Shown: positions 1-11,393 of the stretch, one piece after another
How the letters are laid out: each line of letters opens with the position of its first letter
Position numbering within the stretch: the first letter of the stretch is position 1
From: Ottelia alismoides
Taxonomy: Eukaryota > Streptophyta > Magnoliopsida > Alismatales > Hydrocharitaceae
Length of the DNA stretch: 64,000 nt
Assembly (NCBI GenBank): GCA_037367405.1
Contig: JAZKJV010005542.1
Span: 769,359 to 833,358, forward strand
Reading direction: 5' to 3'
Position numbers and translations under genes: made by a program
Notes under the pieces: generated by a model
The model's input: the letters and a program-made list of their open reading frames with translations, nothing else
The model's database searches: none
What the model was told of the DNA's origin: nothing

Positions 1-954
1 AAAATTTCCTTCACGAAAGTTGTTCATCTCGATGAGATCTACAACTTTCATGAAAGACCCATGAACGAAAGAGGTCATCTGTGTGAAGTGGTATTTCTGG
101 TGGTTTTCCATGTGTATAAAAAACGGGCTTTTTGGAGTTTTGTAATTTTTTGGTGGTTTTAGAGAGGATAAAAAATCTAGAAAAATTACTATAAAATACA
201 AGAAAATTATTTACACACTAATCTGATTTTTTTAGATTTCTAATAAATAAAAAAATCAGAAAATAAAATAGAAGTGAGAAACACACAATGTTTGTACAGA
301 CTCACAACGGTCTCTTGGACTCAGTCAGTTTCTTTGATTTCAGTTTCAATATGGATTTAGATTTTTGGATTGCTTAATAAAAATTTCATCAGAGAACGTC
401 AATGAAGAAAAAATAAAATTAAAAGATTTAATTAAGTACATAAAAACTCAGGTCAAAAATAGCAAAAAGTCAAAATGCACCAAAGAGGCCCAAAACCCAA
501 CTTTCACATATGAGCTCCGAATTTTACGAAATTGGTCTTGTTTTGATTCAAATGGAGTACTTTAAAAGTTAATAGACCAAAATAGGACACTGTATGAGGG
601 AGATATGCTCGTTTTAATCCGTCAGATGTAAAATTAGACTTTGGGAATATTTGACTTTTATTTGAGTTAGTAATTTTTTGTATTTTTTATTTATTCTTGT
701 TAGTAATATCTACACAATGGAGTAGTTTGGGGTCAATTGGAGTTAGGATGAATTAATTACAAATGCGAGAAGTTAGCGGCTTTTTGGGCTAATTTACAAA
801 TGGAATTTTTAATGCAATTATGTATGATGAAATGCGAATATTATTCACACATGTATGGACGTTAATAATGCTCTATTAATGATTAAATGCATGTGAATCT
901 TAGGGAACAGAGCCTAATTGACCAATTTTAGCATGATGAATACGAGATTCATCA
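1..954 (-). repeat. 3' LTR of element A (partial)
   Basis: This is the U3-side part of the minus-strand 3' LTR. It matches 7720-8676 almost base for base, with scattered substitutions and small indels. It ends at 954 with the inverted-repeat terminus TGATGAAT-N5-ATTCATCA. The GC-rich middle and the U5 end lie to the left of the window. It holds no gene. Confidence 0.9.
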
Positions 955-969
955 TACCCCTATACTTAG
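955..969 (-). other. Polypurine tract of element A
   Basis: Read on the minus strand this is CTAAGTATAGGGGTA, directly followed by the LTR start TGATGAATC. A purine-rich tract next to the 3' LTR is where plus-strand DNA synthesis starts in LTR retrotransposons. The same motif ends at the LTR at 63285, and a diverged version lies next to the LTR of element C. Confidence 0.75.
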
Positions 970-2185
970 ACCATGCTCATCCCCGAGCATGAATGAATTC
1001 CTGACTGTGCATGTGAATTTTCAAAGCTCAATTCATAGAAGATCCTTATTTTGAGTGATCCTAAAATTCTAGGCTTAACCATGCTTTAATCAGAAGGAAT
1101 CCAACTTTTCTAATTTTTAGACTCTCTGTTTGTACATATAATGTAAGGATATGATTTTTAGTGTACTACATTCATGAGAGTCAAGTCGAGACATCACCCA
1201 AAGTTCTAATCCAAGAGACTCTCCTCTAGACCAAATCCTCAACACTAGGGAATAAGTCTATTCTTTCTTCAGTCAACCGTCTTATTAGTTTGTCAAACTT
1301 GAAAGTGTAGATGGACAGCCAGATGATGTAGGGCATAGGATCGTGTCTAATTTTCTCTCCCTCACATTGGAACAAGGTGCCTCTCGAGCGCCTTAATACT
1401 CAACACCAGTATATTTTTATTTTGTTGATCAATGTATTTGTCATGAGAATTTGGATTCGTCTGCACTTGTTTGGAGTACACCGGGGTGTTTCTCTTTTGA
1501 GTATCTAAGATACCTTCGACACCCATACTTGTATCGCTTACGATGCAGAGCCCTTTTATGGTGTCAGCCCGACTCCTTTGTCCTAATTAGCACTTGGTCC
1601 AAGTGGAAACTTTGAAAATGTTTGGGAGCGCTCGCCATTGGTCGAATCTCATTTGTAATTTGACTTTGGATGATAGAGCTTTTTCTTTGATATTTCATAT
1701 TCTTTTTTTTGTTGTCTAGCTCCACTGCTTTTACCAAAAGTTGGCACACACTGATCAACAATTTTCATTACGTTTCCTCACACTCGGGCACTTAGGTCAA
1801 TATTAAAAAGACAGCATATGAACTTGTTCACATACTGGCTAGGTTTTTGCTGACGCTCAGGTTTTCTGAGGCCTTTATTAACTTTATCTTATCCTTGAGC
1901 ATCACTAGATCAGATCTAAACTCATATCTCTAGTCCTAGTTCCTCAAGTGATATCTCAACTCATCTCATCAATCATGCAATTATGAAGGTGATTGTGTTG
2001 ATCATATTCTTTTTGAAGGTGGAGATGAAGAGTACAATATAGCACTCAAATCTTTCAAACCAGGGAAGTGTGGATAATTAAGTTCAAAACCCTAATGACT
2101 AAGGTTGGCTAACTCAGAATCTCAAGATCTCAGAAATGAAATGTCCTAAAAAATCCTTAAGCCTTGAGTGATAGTGAATGTGTCA

Positions 2186-2186
2186 G

Positions 2187-2226
<40 letters not shown>

Positions 2227-2296
2227 GTATGTATGTATGTTTGTATGCATGTATGAATGTATGTATGTATGTATGTAAGTATGTGTGTGTGTGTGA
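2186..2296. repeat. Compound microsatellite (AT)n (TATG)n (TG)n
   Basis: About 20 AT units are followed by TATG-type tetranucleotides and then a short TG run. It lies in the 3' region of element A, where element C has a CA run (18810-18840). Open frames across it are low-complexity artefacts. Confidence 0.95.
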
Positions 2297-2442
2297 AAAC
2301 ATTTTTTTATTTTTTTTGTTTTTTTTTCAAAAACATGTATTATACACATAATATACACTACTTGTACCCATCCTTGTTGTTAGATAAAAACGATTAAAGT
2401 ACAAGCTATGGATAAAGTAGATAGAATATATACAAACACACC

Positions 2443-2600
2443 CCTCTATACTTAGCGCGTGCTATGTCCTGATGGCATAAAGTGAAATGTAGATATCGTT
2501 CGTACTAAGTATAGATGGATTAAAAACAAAGGAAGAGAAGTGTAGTATAAACAATGGTACCGGTCCCCCTATACTTAGGCTCAGGTCAGCCTAAGTATAT
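2443..2600 (-). repeat. Purine-tract hairpins in element A 3' region
   Basis: The copy at 2564-2600 has the plus-strand form CCCCCTATACTTAGG, about ten bases, then CCTAAGTATA, so it can fold into a hairpin. On the element strand each copy reads like the purine tract beside the LTR. A half copy lies near 2443-2457. Related clusters occur at 19362-19572, 47866-48104 and 58311-58514. Confidence 0.7.
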
Positions 2601-2649
2601 TCGGATAATTACAAATGGGGAACAGGGGTAGATTTGCAGATGTACAAGA

Positions 2650-3278
2650 TCAAGGAGGTTTGCGACGGACCTTCTTGCGGGAGTGTGGAGGGAGATAATA
2701 TGAAGATGTGAAAGGCGATGAAGAGGGGGTTGATGAAGAAGACCAACCATCGTTGGAGTCGTCCTCAGTGGAATAGTAGCCGTCTGTAGAGGATCTCCAA
2801 CTTTTGTTGATCAGAGGTAAGTGCCCATGGATCAGAGCAGTACCTATTGTAGTTATCTGATGAACTACATCAGGACCGGACAAGGACTCTTCAAAAATCA
2901 CCTGGTGACTAAGGTCAAAGGTGAATTTCTTGGTCGATTTGTTTCCTTGGGAAGTGTTGCGAGGAAGTTGGGCAGTCTTCATCTCCATGTCTTGAGTAAC
3001 CGATGTGGCATTCGTGAGTTCCTCATCAGATGAATCCCCGTAAAGTCGACCAATTTTTGAAGGGTCATGCGCTGCTTCGGTCGAGGGAGATTGTTCCTGG
3101 TGATTTTGTGGTTTATGGCTGGGGGTGTTGATGTCACTTCCGGATGATTGTGAATTTTGGTGACATCGGTTGTTTCTGGAGTCGGTTCCTTATATGGTTC
3201 AAGTATCTCATGAATTACTGTAGACTCAAAGATTGGACCACTCAAATAATCGTGGTGATCTTCAATAATATGGTCCAA
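2650..3278 (-). pseudogene. Unrecognised frames downstream of protease in element A
   Basis: Two minus-strand frames, 3278-2979 and 2988-2650, overlap by ten bases in different phases and may be one frame-shifted protein. The second ends in a serine-rich acidic stretch and a basic tail (RKKVRRKPP). They sit where reverse transcriptase would begin in a complete Athila/Tat element, yet I see no RT motif such as a FMDD box. The region may be a substitute sequence or the scar of a deletion. Function unknown. Confidence 0.45.
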
Positions 3279-3388
3279 TTCTTCATAAGCTCCAAAATAT
3301 TGATTTTTCCTAGGAGCAGTGATAGGGTGGTGAGAATTCGAATTTTGTCCAACTGTCAGTCTTTTAGGTGACTCTCCTAGGGTTTGTA

Positions 3389-4081
3389 TCAGTGTATCAT
3401 GCAGAGATGTTTGATAATGTGAAATATTTCTCTCATGATCATAACTGTCGGTTTTAAGTTGGTTTTTCTCAAAGAAGGTTGTGTCATTGGGGGTTTGTTC
3501 ATTGTGGTCCTAGTTCGGGAACTTGAATCCTGAGTCTTACAATCGACGATCGCCTTAGTGGAGGCTAAGAACGGCTTTCCTAAAATGATAGAAGACTCAG
3601 ACAACCTTTCGAGGTGCTCAATGTCAAGGACTATAAAGTCCACTTTATGTCTATCACCCCGAAAGTTTACGACAAGCGAAATGATCCCTCATGGCCTATT
3701 CGTGGATCGATCAGGCAATTGAACGATCGCCCTAGTCTTTTTGAGTTGTCTGAGTTTGAATTTGTCAAAGACAGACTTGGGGAGGATGTTTAATGTGGAT
3801 TCGTCGTCTAACCGAACATGAGTGAATAAAGTATCCTCAATTTCACATGAGATCCGAGTCGACGACTTGACTTTGCGGCTTTTGATTTTATGATTCATCG
3901 CCAAAGAACTAGAAATAGATATGACATGATATTCAGTTCTTGATCTTTTCTTGCCCGTATTTTTGGGATTTAGTAGACTCTTCACATATCTCTTAAGATA
4001 GGGCACATATTCTATGGCTTTGATTAATGGAAGCTCTAAGATCAGACTCTTGCAAAATGCTTCCATTTCAAAGGTGTCCAA
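3389..4081 (-). pseudogene. Gag C-terminus and retropepsin-like domain of element A
   Basis: The frame 4081-3689 begins MEAFCKSLILELPLIKAIEY and runs into VKSLLNPKN, matching the pre-protease segment of Athila gag-pol (pattern: INIPLIEAL..MP.Y.KF.K.L). It continues into VRLDDESTLNILPKSVF and VQLPDRS, the retropepsin pattern LCDLGASINLMPLSVY...LQLADRS. A second phase, 3643-3389, supplies DFIVLDIEHLERL and IILGKPFLASTKAIVD, the conserved C-terminal half of the same domain. The catalytic D-x-G-A/S is replaced by DDES and the frame is broken between the halves, so this copy is unlikely to be an active protease. No polymerase follows. Confidence 0.8.
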
Positions 4082-4348
4082 ATTTTTTGAATTTTCAAAT
4101 TGTTCAAATTTTTTATTATTTGTTGTGATATGGTTAGTAGGGGGGTCAGAGGTTAGTGGTGGTTGTGCCTAATTGTGATAATCCAGTGGTTTACATGGTG
4201 GTAGCCTCACTTCTTTTGAATTCTGCATAGACGGGATGAGATCGTATATTCTCTCAGTTAAAGTGTCTGCTCTATGATTAATCTGAGAAATCTCATCCTC
4301 AAACATCTCATGACTAGTAATTGAACAATTATTCTCCACGTGTCGTGA

Positions 4349-4893
4349 TTATGTCATGTAACCTCGAGTAGAGTATTGATTGTTCATCATCATTATGGTC
4401 TGGTCATGAGTTATATTTCCTTGACTTTGGTTTTCTCGTGGATTGTTGAAGGAAAATTGATTGTACTCAAGAGGATGGTCATCGTGAGTAGGGGATGGTC
4501 CAAGAGGCTGTGAGATCATAGTAACCGGAAGTCGTGTTCTACTGTCAATATCGGTCACTCTATTGTTCATCCTCAATTCTGGTCTCTCTTTTATGTCCAT
4601 AAGATTGTCAGAATGTGAGAGAGGGCTATTCCAAGAAGAAGTGTGGTCATAGGGTGGGATGTATGGGCGGGAAGAGAATGATAGCTGAGGGTAACTTGAT
4701 TTGAAGATCAGATCCTCCTGAGGAGTGTGAGAAGAAGGATATCGGGACAAGGTCGTGGAGATCGGGAAAGAAGACCACTGTGCCGACATCTTCTCAGGGG
4801 GGATGGAATGATCACCGAACCGTGAGTTTCTTGCGATTGCAAGGTCTTTGACGTACACAAATCAAACACAAAACAAATACGTTGATTTACCAA
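4349..4893 (-). pseudogene. Gag-like open frame of element A
   Basis: A 169-codon minus-strand frame (4858-4349) lies between the long leader and the protease segment, where gag is expected. It is rich in Ser, Pro, Asn, Gln and Tyr, with no zinc knuckle or membrane segment that I can see. A second phase reading from 4893 overlaps its start. I assign it to gag by position, not by a domain match. The stretch 4082-4348 between this frame and the protease is broken by stops. Confidence 0.5.
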
Positions 4894-6105
4894 CTCAACA
4901 CTGGTGAAGGCACGTTAGGGTTCGGCCGCTTACCTTTTCAGTTTTAATTTAATGACAAAACAATCTTTAAAATTAAGCGGAGCTGTTAGGTGCCAAAATA
5001 TTTCACAAAGTATGTCCCGAGTTCATACAATTAGTTGCACCTACTTTTTGCCAGTATTGGTGTAAGTACGGACCGTTTAAACGGTTACCCGTGTTACTTG
5101 AGAACGGAGCCTTTCGTAGTGTCCTCTAAACCACCTACTCTGCTAAGGGAAGTCGGACCATAAACGACTACCCAAGACCCTCAGTGAAAAGTAGCTAATT
5201 GTTTTTTAAATCAGTAGTCTGAATGAAGCATTTCGATTTTTGGCTATGTCCTAGGGTTTGCGATCTTGTCCTTACAAACAACGAGTGGGTTTCTCTCCAC
5301 CAAGCACAAGTTAAATTTTTTCAGGTTTATTTACAGTCACCTTGATTAACAGTCATGATTTTAAATTGAGGTTATCACTGACATTAAGTGAGCACAAAAA
5401 TTCATGCCTAACGAACAATCCCAATTCCTTTAAATCTAATGTTGTAAAACTTGAGGACGGAGAATCGAAAAAGCCGATGCAAACGTAAATCAATGATGCA
5501 TGCTTAAGAAGAAGACTTATAGTTAATCCTCGTGTTCTTCATGCGGGATGCAAGACAAGGAATTTAAAATTACACTAAATGATATGCACTGATGAAAAAC
5601 GCCCTAAGCAGATAGTTCTATTAGCGGGAAGAATTGATTTCAAAATTTGGCTAATGTTGAACGATCTATAGTGCATATAGTTAGTGAGAGTGTTATCTAA
5701 GAATTACGAGCACAATCAATGGTAAACACAAAAGCGTATATGTGCCTAAGTCCTACGCCACTCCAGTCGGGTCCCAACCACACAGAAGGGGTTGAAACAG
5801 ACCCGACACACCAAGAAATGTTCGTTCTGAATTATTACAAGGGTTCAAAGAGAGGGACCCTGAGAATAATGCGAAAATTAAATCTAGACTAAACACTCTC
5901 TCTCATACACAAAAATGCAATTCTTCGTCCTTGCAAATCCTCGATTAGATCCCAAAATTTTTGCTGCTAGTAGTCTGCAAAGAGAGAATTTACGGTTAGT
6001 ATCTGAAGTAAGAGAGAAATGCAGAATAAAATACCAAAAAACGATAACAAAATTAATTTTACAAAAATAATTACAAAAATTATTAAAACCCTAAAAATTT
6101 GTCAT
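4894..6105 (-). other. 5' leader of element A
   Basis: This stretch between the primer site and the first frame has no coding signal. Its part at about 4985-5230 is matched in the opposite orientation by about 61750-61950, and more distantly by the leader of element C near 37020-37210, sharing the phrase for 'accacctactctgctaag'. Long leaders are usual in Athila/Tat elements and carry packaging and dimerisation signals. Confidence 0.65.
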
Positions 6106-6123
6106 TCCCCGATAACGGCGCCA
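6106..6123 (-). other. Primer binding site of element A
   Basis: On the minus strand this reads TGGCGCCGTTATCGGGGA, the form typical of Athila/Tat elements, usually assigned to the tRNA-Asp 3' end. It begins five bases inside the LTR end. It fixes both the orientation and the internal border of the 5' LTR. Confidence 0.85.
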
Positions 6124-6128
6124 TTAGA

Positions 6129-8676
6129 TGAGCGTGAAATCTGCCTCTTTAATAATCTAAAATTGTCGTAGTATAGAAGGCAAATTCGGTTCGTCAAAAA
6201 CCACTATCCTTTGAATGTTGTCGAATATTTTTACTTTGCAAGTGTACCAAGGTCGAACACAGGACGATGATTCTCAGTTGCGCGGTTTTAAATTAAATTA
6301 ATTAATTAATGTTTGAGTAATTTATGTGTTGAGAAAATATATAATGTAGTCAATTGCAATTAGATGCAAATATACAGAGACAACAGTTCAGCATAGGATC
6401 TGAGATTAAGATTTTTGCTCCAAAATATGTTAATCAATGTCCTCGAAATTTATCACATATCAACAGATATAGATCAAGAGAAATATTCAGAATTAATCCC
6501 AGATTGCAACTATAATCAATCAATGAGAATATCTAAGTATATAATCTATCCTCAAAATAATGTGATTTAAATCTCAAAATATTATAATTAATAATTCAAA
6601 GGGGATTATTCAATGTAAAGTCCTCAACCGTGCCCCTACAAAAGAAATCATAAATTTTTCCAAGGAAAATGTGGCACATATATGTCAAAATTGCATGCAT
6701 TTGTCAACAAAGATCCTCAAATAATAATTATCAATAAATAACTCAGATCTGTTTGCAAGCTATGCTAAATGGTAGAGCATGAAAATAGCTTCAAAATGAC
6801 ATATTATATGCTGAAAATAGAGTTCGTATAAAAAAGATACGATGACATGAAAATTCAGGGACTAAAATGTAATTAAAATAAAGTTTTCCTTCAAAAACGT
6901 CCGTGGAGGGGCTTATCTGTAATATAGCAAAGTCGGAGGGGCCCCTATGCAATTTACCCCTAGCGGGGGTGGGGGGATATATTTGCAATTTCAAAAACTT
7001 TCGGGGGCTTCAGTGCAATTTTCCCACACGTGCGTGCGTCGCACGTGCGCCAGCTGGCTCGGACGGTTGCGCTTAGGCTCGGGGAGGTCAAGCATGTGGT
7101 TCGGACATGAGGCACACGCTCGTAGTCAGACCTATGGCTCAGGTGTTAAACCTCAAGCTCGAAGCTCCCGAGCCTAGGTTGTGGTGGCTGGAGTCTCGGA
7201 TGCCCCGAGCCTCGTGGTTCGGAAGGAGACTTGGGGGTGACACGTGGAGGCTCTGGAGCCGTTGGATCTAGGCCCACCGCTCGATCCAACGGTGATTGTA
7301 CATCACGATGACGGGAGGAGCTGAGGTCGAAGCGGCAACGGCGTGGCCTTGCGCGTAGGATGGTGTGTGGCGGAGGCAGGGAGCGGACCGGTTGTAGGCG
7401 AGGAGCGGACCGGCCGTAGGAGGCGATGCTGCACCTCGGCCGACACACGGTGCGAGGGCGGCTCGGGTGCTGTGGGCCGGTGGGCGTCGTTGCTTAGGAG
7501 ATGCTTGGGCGTATGGTGATGGTCGGCGATGGAGTTGTTGAGTTTCGCCTAAGGTATGGGGAAGCTCGGCTCACGTGCTGGGCACGTAACCTGGGGGCCT
7601 GGAGAGAGAAGGTGGGAGTAAATGTGGGTGCCAAGTGGCATGCCTAGGGGCATCCACGTGGCACCAAAAAAATTTCGAATTTGAAGAGGGAAAAGAGATA
7701 GAAGAAGACCAGGGATAGAAAAATTTCCTTCACAAAAGTTGTTCGTCTCGACGAGATACAACTTTCATGAAAGACCCATGAGCGAAAGAGGTCATCTGTG
7801 CGAAGTGGTATTTCTGGTGGTTTTCCATGTGTATAGAAAAACAACTTTTTGGAGTTTTGTAATTTTTTGGTGATTTTAGAGAGGATAAAAATCTAGAAAA
7901 ATTAATATAAAATACAAGAAAATAATTTACAAAAAAATCTAATTTTTTGGATTTTTAATCAGTAAAAAAATCAGAAAATAAAATAGAAGTGAGAAACACA
8001 CAATGTTTGTACAGACTCACAACAGACACTTGGAATCAGTCAGTTTCTTTGATTTCAATTTTAATCTGGATTTAGATTTTTGGGTTGCTTAATAAAACTT
8101 TCATCAAAGAACGTCAATGAAGAATGAATAAAATTAAAAGGGTTAATTGTGTACATAAAAACTCAGGTCAAAAATAGCAAAAAGTCAAAATGCGCAAAAG
8201 AGGCCCAAAACCCAACTTTCACATATGAGCTCCGAATTTTACGAAATCGGTCTTGTTTTAAAGGTATTTGAAAATGGAGTAATTTAAAATTGAGTAAACC
8301 AAAATCGGACACTGTATGAGGGAGATATGCTCATTTTAGTCTGTCAGTTGTGAAATTAAACTTTGGGATTTTTTGACATTTATTTGAGTTAGTATTTTTT
8401 TTGTATTTTTTATATATTCTTGTTAGTAATATCTACACAATGGAGGTGGTTTGGGGTCTATTGCAGTTAGGATGAATTAATTACAAATGTGAGAAGTTAG
8501 CGTCTTTTTGGGCTAATTTACAAATGGAATTTTTAATGCAATAATGTATGATGAAATGCGAATATTATTCACACGTATGAATGCTAATAATGCTCTATTA
8601 ATGATTAAATGCATGTGAATCTTAAGGAACAGGGCCTAATTGGCCAATTTTAGCATGATGAATACGAGATTCATCA
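6129..8676 (-). repeat. 5' LTR of element A
   Basis: The 2548-bp LTR runs on the minus strand from TGATGAATC at 8676 to CA at 6129. The right third matches positions 1-954. It contains a GC-rich island (about 6945-7660), bordered on the U5 side by a CACGTG-rich inverted repeat (7026-7050) and on the U3 side by an imperfect palindrome (about 7629-7668) with CACGTGGC. AT-rich DNA flanks both sides of the island. Open frames in the island (for example 7146-7448, minus) have no recognisable domain. Confidence 0.9.
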
Positions 8677-10560
8677 CAATGCATTTCTGTTGGGATACAT
8701 GTCCCCCAGCACTTGTTACACTATGAGCTGTTGACTCTAACACATCCGCCCCTGAGTGATGGCCATCAGCTGAGGTCCTCACAATGAGGTTATCAACCAA
8801 TGAATAAGGCAGGACGTGTGGCGTATACTCGTGGCAGCATTCATACACCCTCCCCCGTCCCATCAGATGAGGCTTCAGTTATATGTCAATCCATGGAGTT
8901 ATTATCCGATGGGTATCCCATTATATAGTCTTTCTTTTTCTTATGTTTCAAGTGAAGTTAGTAAATATTTTCTATGAATTAAAATATTCAATTCAAGTAT
9001 ACTCTTAAAGAATACGACGTGGTGAAGGATCTTTATAAGTCTTGGAAAAGGTTTCAAGATTGTGAGGAATACAGATGGACTCGCATGAGTCGACATGACC
9101 AACAATGGATTCTATATATTATCTATGTAAGTTCTATGATTATAGCTTAATAATTTTTTTTATAGCTTGTACCACTAATGTAATCACTTTTAGAAAAAGA
9201 GAATACATATGACAACTGCACAGAACCACTCAAGAAATGTTTCATGTTGCCTTGGCCCACTTGGCCACTAACAAGATCACTGACAACATTTACATAGAAA
9301 GAAATATAGAAGATTCTAAGCTGGATGTTCAAGCGGACTGTGAGAGGGCGAAGAGTTCACCCATCATGGATGACTCCTTAGAGGTACGATTTATCGCATG
9401 ATATCTATTATATGGTTTGAGTATATTAAATTGTGTGCTTGAACATAGGTAAAGTTCATATTGCGATCTCTTTGCCTTTGAGGACTTTGGGAGGCACTCT
9501 GTTGCGTGGAGGACAAATAGAGGGAAGAAATAGATCAAATTGACTAACGGTGCAAAGAGACATGGGGTTGTAAGGGTTGAAGTAGTGCGTATTTATTAAT
9601 AGATTCTATATCATGGTTAATTACATCTATTCTGAATTTAATGTTTAAATTACATTAAATAACAAGCGACTTTGTAATGTGAGCCAATACTGGGGGAATG
9701 GTTAGCAAAGATGCATATGCGTGGAACTAGTTCATCGAGGAAGACCAAAATGTGGCGGTGAGTGCCTTTCTCTTGTTCAGAGTCATTTCTTTCTTAAGTC
9801 ATAAATTTGTATATGATTATTAATTATTGTCTTTAATAGAACCATTAAGTTTCCCTCTTTGCAGAGAAGTACGAGCCACTTCTGTTGATGGGAACCCGTG
9901 TTTTGATAGTAAATTATGACAAGAGGTCATTGATAATCGATGCACGGGGCCAAACCGAAAGCAAGCCTTGGGGGGGGGGGGGCTCAACCCTAAGTTCACG
10001 TCGGATTTAGTTGTGGGACTTTATATTTGACGAGTATCTATGGGACACCACCATCAGAGTACACTTAGACATTTGGGTCTTCAATATAACCGAATCAGAT
10101 TCACCGAATGTATAGTAATAATCAAAATAGTTTATATGTGATGGGAAGTGTGGAGACCATATTAGACACCATAGAGGGTCAGATGGATTCCATAAAATAG
10201 GTTTTAAAATTAAATTAAAATTATTAGTCCAGTAGTGAATTACTTATACTTCTCATATTGTAGGAGTGCTCGTAGGACCGAAAGGAATGCTATCATTGAT
10301 GACGATGATAAGAGTGATGACAATGAGGATGACGAAGAAGAAGAGGAAGATAATAGGGATGTCACTTGGTGAGGTATGGTCATCGCGCAATAATCATTTG
10401 TGAGAGGGATGAAGAAACATCATAAAGAAAAAGGAAGAGATAAATTGAGAGAATAAAGGAGAAGTGGAAGAGTTCATTTTTGAAGTTGGAGGAAATAACA
10501 TGGAGAGAGAGACGGAGAAGAAGTATACATGCTAGTATTAGTTCTTTCTTTCTTAAAACT
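8677..10560 (+). pseudogene. Possible multi-exon gene or transposase relic
   Basis: Several pieces look exon-like on the plus strand. About 8988-9126 encodes a continuous stretch with VVKDLYKSWKRFQDCEEYRW and ends at GTAAGT, a good donor site. An acceptor-like ACTTTTAG precedes 9194, after which one phase gives MFHVALAHLATNKITDN and LDVQADCERAKSS. Near 10265-10371 the phrase RRTERNAIIDDDD is followed by an acidic run and a stop. The first pieces vaguely resemble plant transposases of the Ptta/En-Spm type, but phases do not join and stops interrupt. It could equally be a captured or decayed host gene. I cannot assign a function. Confidence 0.3.
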
Positions 10561-11393
10561 ATATTTCATTAATCTTCCTATTATATTGTGTTATTGTTTT
10601 TAATAGTAAATGAACTCATTAGCATACTTTAAATCAAAAAATTCAGGTTATTGTGTGTATGCATCATTGTGTTTCAGAATGGATGTTTATGTCTGATGTT
10701 ATATGCTTCAACGCAGGTTATGTGTGTGATGTTCCATGTCCTTCTTAAGAATGGTTGGGTTTTAATGATTGAGCAAGATCAATAGGTCAAATTTATGTGG
10801 ATGTTTATCTGAATACATGTCTTACATAGGTATATATGTGAATTGTGTATCGAAGGTTGGAAGGAAACATGGGATCTGTTGGTTTTTGCTAATTTTTTTA
10901 TTCTGAAAGCATGTAATGGGACAACTAGTAATCCCTGTCATGCTCGCAATTCATCATTTTTTTAAATAACTCTACCCCGGCTAGTCCCAAGCTTGGGTAA
11001 ATTACGAAGGGTTGCATGTTGGTAGCTGACAACTAGCGCTAGAGAGACAAATTCCTAAACAGTGTTCTTTTTAAGAACATTGTTTAGGAATTTATCTAAA
11101 AACATATCGGATCTTTTCAACATTGACTAAGTTAACATTTAGATTTTTTTGGGACATTTCCTACTAGTGTTGTGTTGCATCGCCTGAATGCAATGAGAAG
11201 TTGGCAAGGGTTGCTATATAGTTGCTCGATGTAGTTCAAAATTTGCAAGGGTTCTCGCATGAGTGATAAATGCAAGTAAATAAGCTAGTTCTGGTGCATC
11301 GCCTCCCAGATACAATCCAAAATTTGCAAGGGTTTTCGCACCATGGACGTATCCGAGTAAGGAAGTTAGTCTAAAAGATATTGCAAAGTAAGG
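10561..11393. other. Spacer, no gene recognised
   Basis: No coding signal or element terminus is clear, apart from the hairpin at 11049-11093. The phrase 'aaaatttgcaagggtt' occurs twice (near 11238 and 11320), and variants of 'gcatcgcct' recur. This may be the 5' part of the LINE relic that follows. Confidence 0.5.
11049..11093. repeat. Near-perfect inverted repeat (21-bp arms)
   Basis: The arms at 11049-11069 and 11073-11093 pair at 20 of 21 positions around a 3-base loop. No T-run or element end makes it a terminator. It could be a small foldback element or the joined ends of a decayed transposon. Confidence 0.85.

Larger units (their letters stand above)
970..2640 (-). other. 3' untranslated region of element A
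   Basis: No coding frame is convincing here. The stretch from about 1240 to 2160 is closely matched, in the opposite orientation, by 62040-63250 in front of the LTR at 63285, so it is a conserved 3' part of this family's interior. One 65-codon open frame (1564-1761, minus) has a similar 69-codon frame at 62448-62657, sharing MASAPK and LIRT.ES; both copies keep the frame, but I cannot link it to a known protein. A microsatellite and two purine-tract motifs occupy 2186-2600. Confidence 0.7.
1..8676 (-). mobile_element. Element A: Athila/Tat-like LTR retrotransposon, gag-pro only, left end outside window
   Basis: The sequence from position 1 to 954 repeats at about 7720-8676, which identifies two LTRs in direct orientation. 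A tRNA-primer site (6106-6123) lies just inside the right-hand LTR and a purine tract (955-969) just inside the left-hand one, so the element reads on the minus strand. The interior of about 5.2 kb carries gag-like and retropepsin-like frames, but I see none of the RT, RNase H or integrase motifs that are recognisable in element C. Athila/Tat elements normally have a gag-pol of more than 5 kb, so this is a non-autonomous type or an internal deletion derivative. The left end of the 3' LTR is outside the window, so the target duplication cannot be checked; CAATG follows the right end. Confidence 0.85.

Noticed and set aside
9966..9980. Run of about 13 Gs
   Set aside because: Could be a real homopolymer or a sequencing artefact; no feature depends on it.
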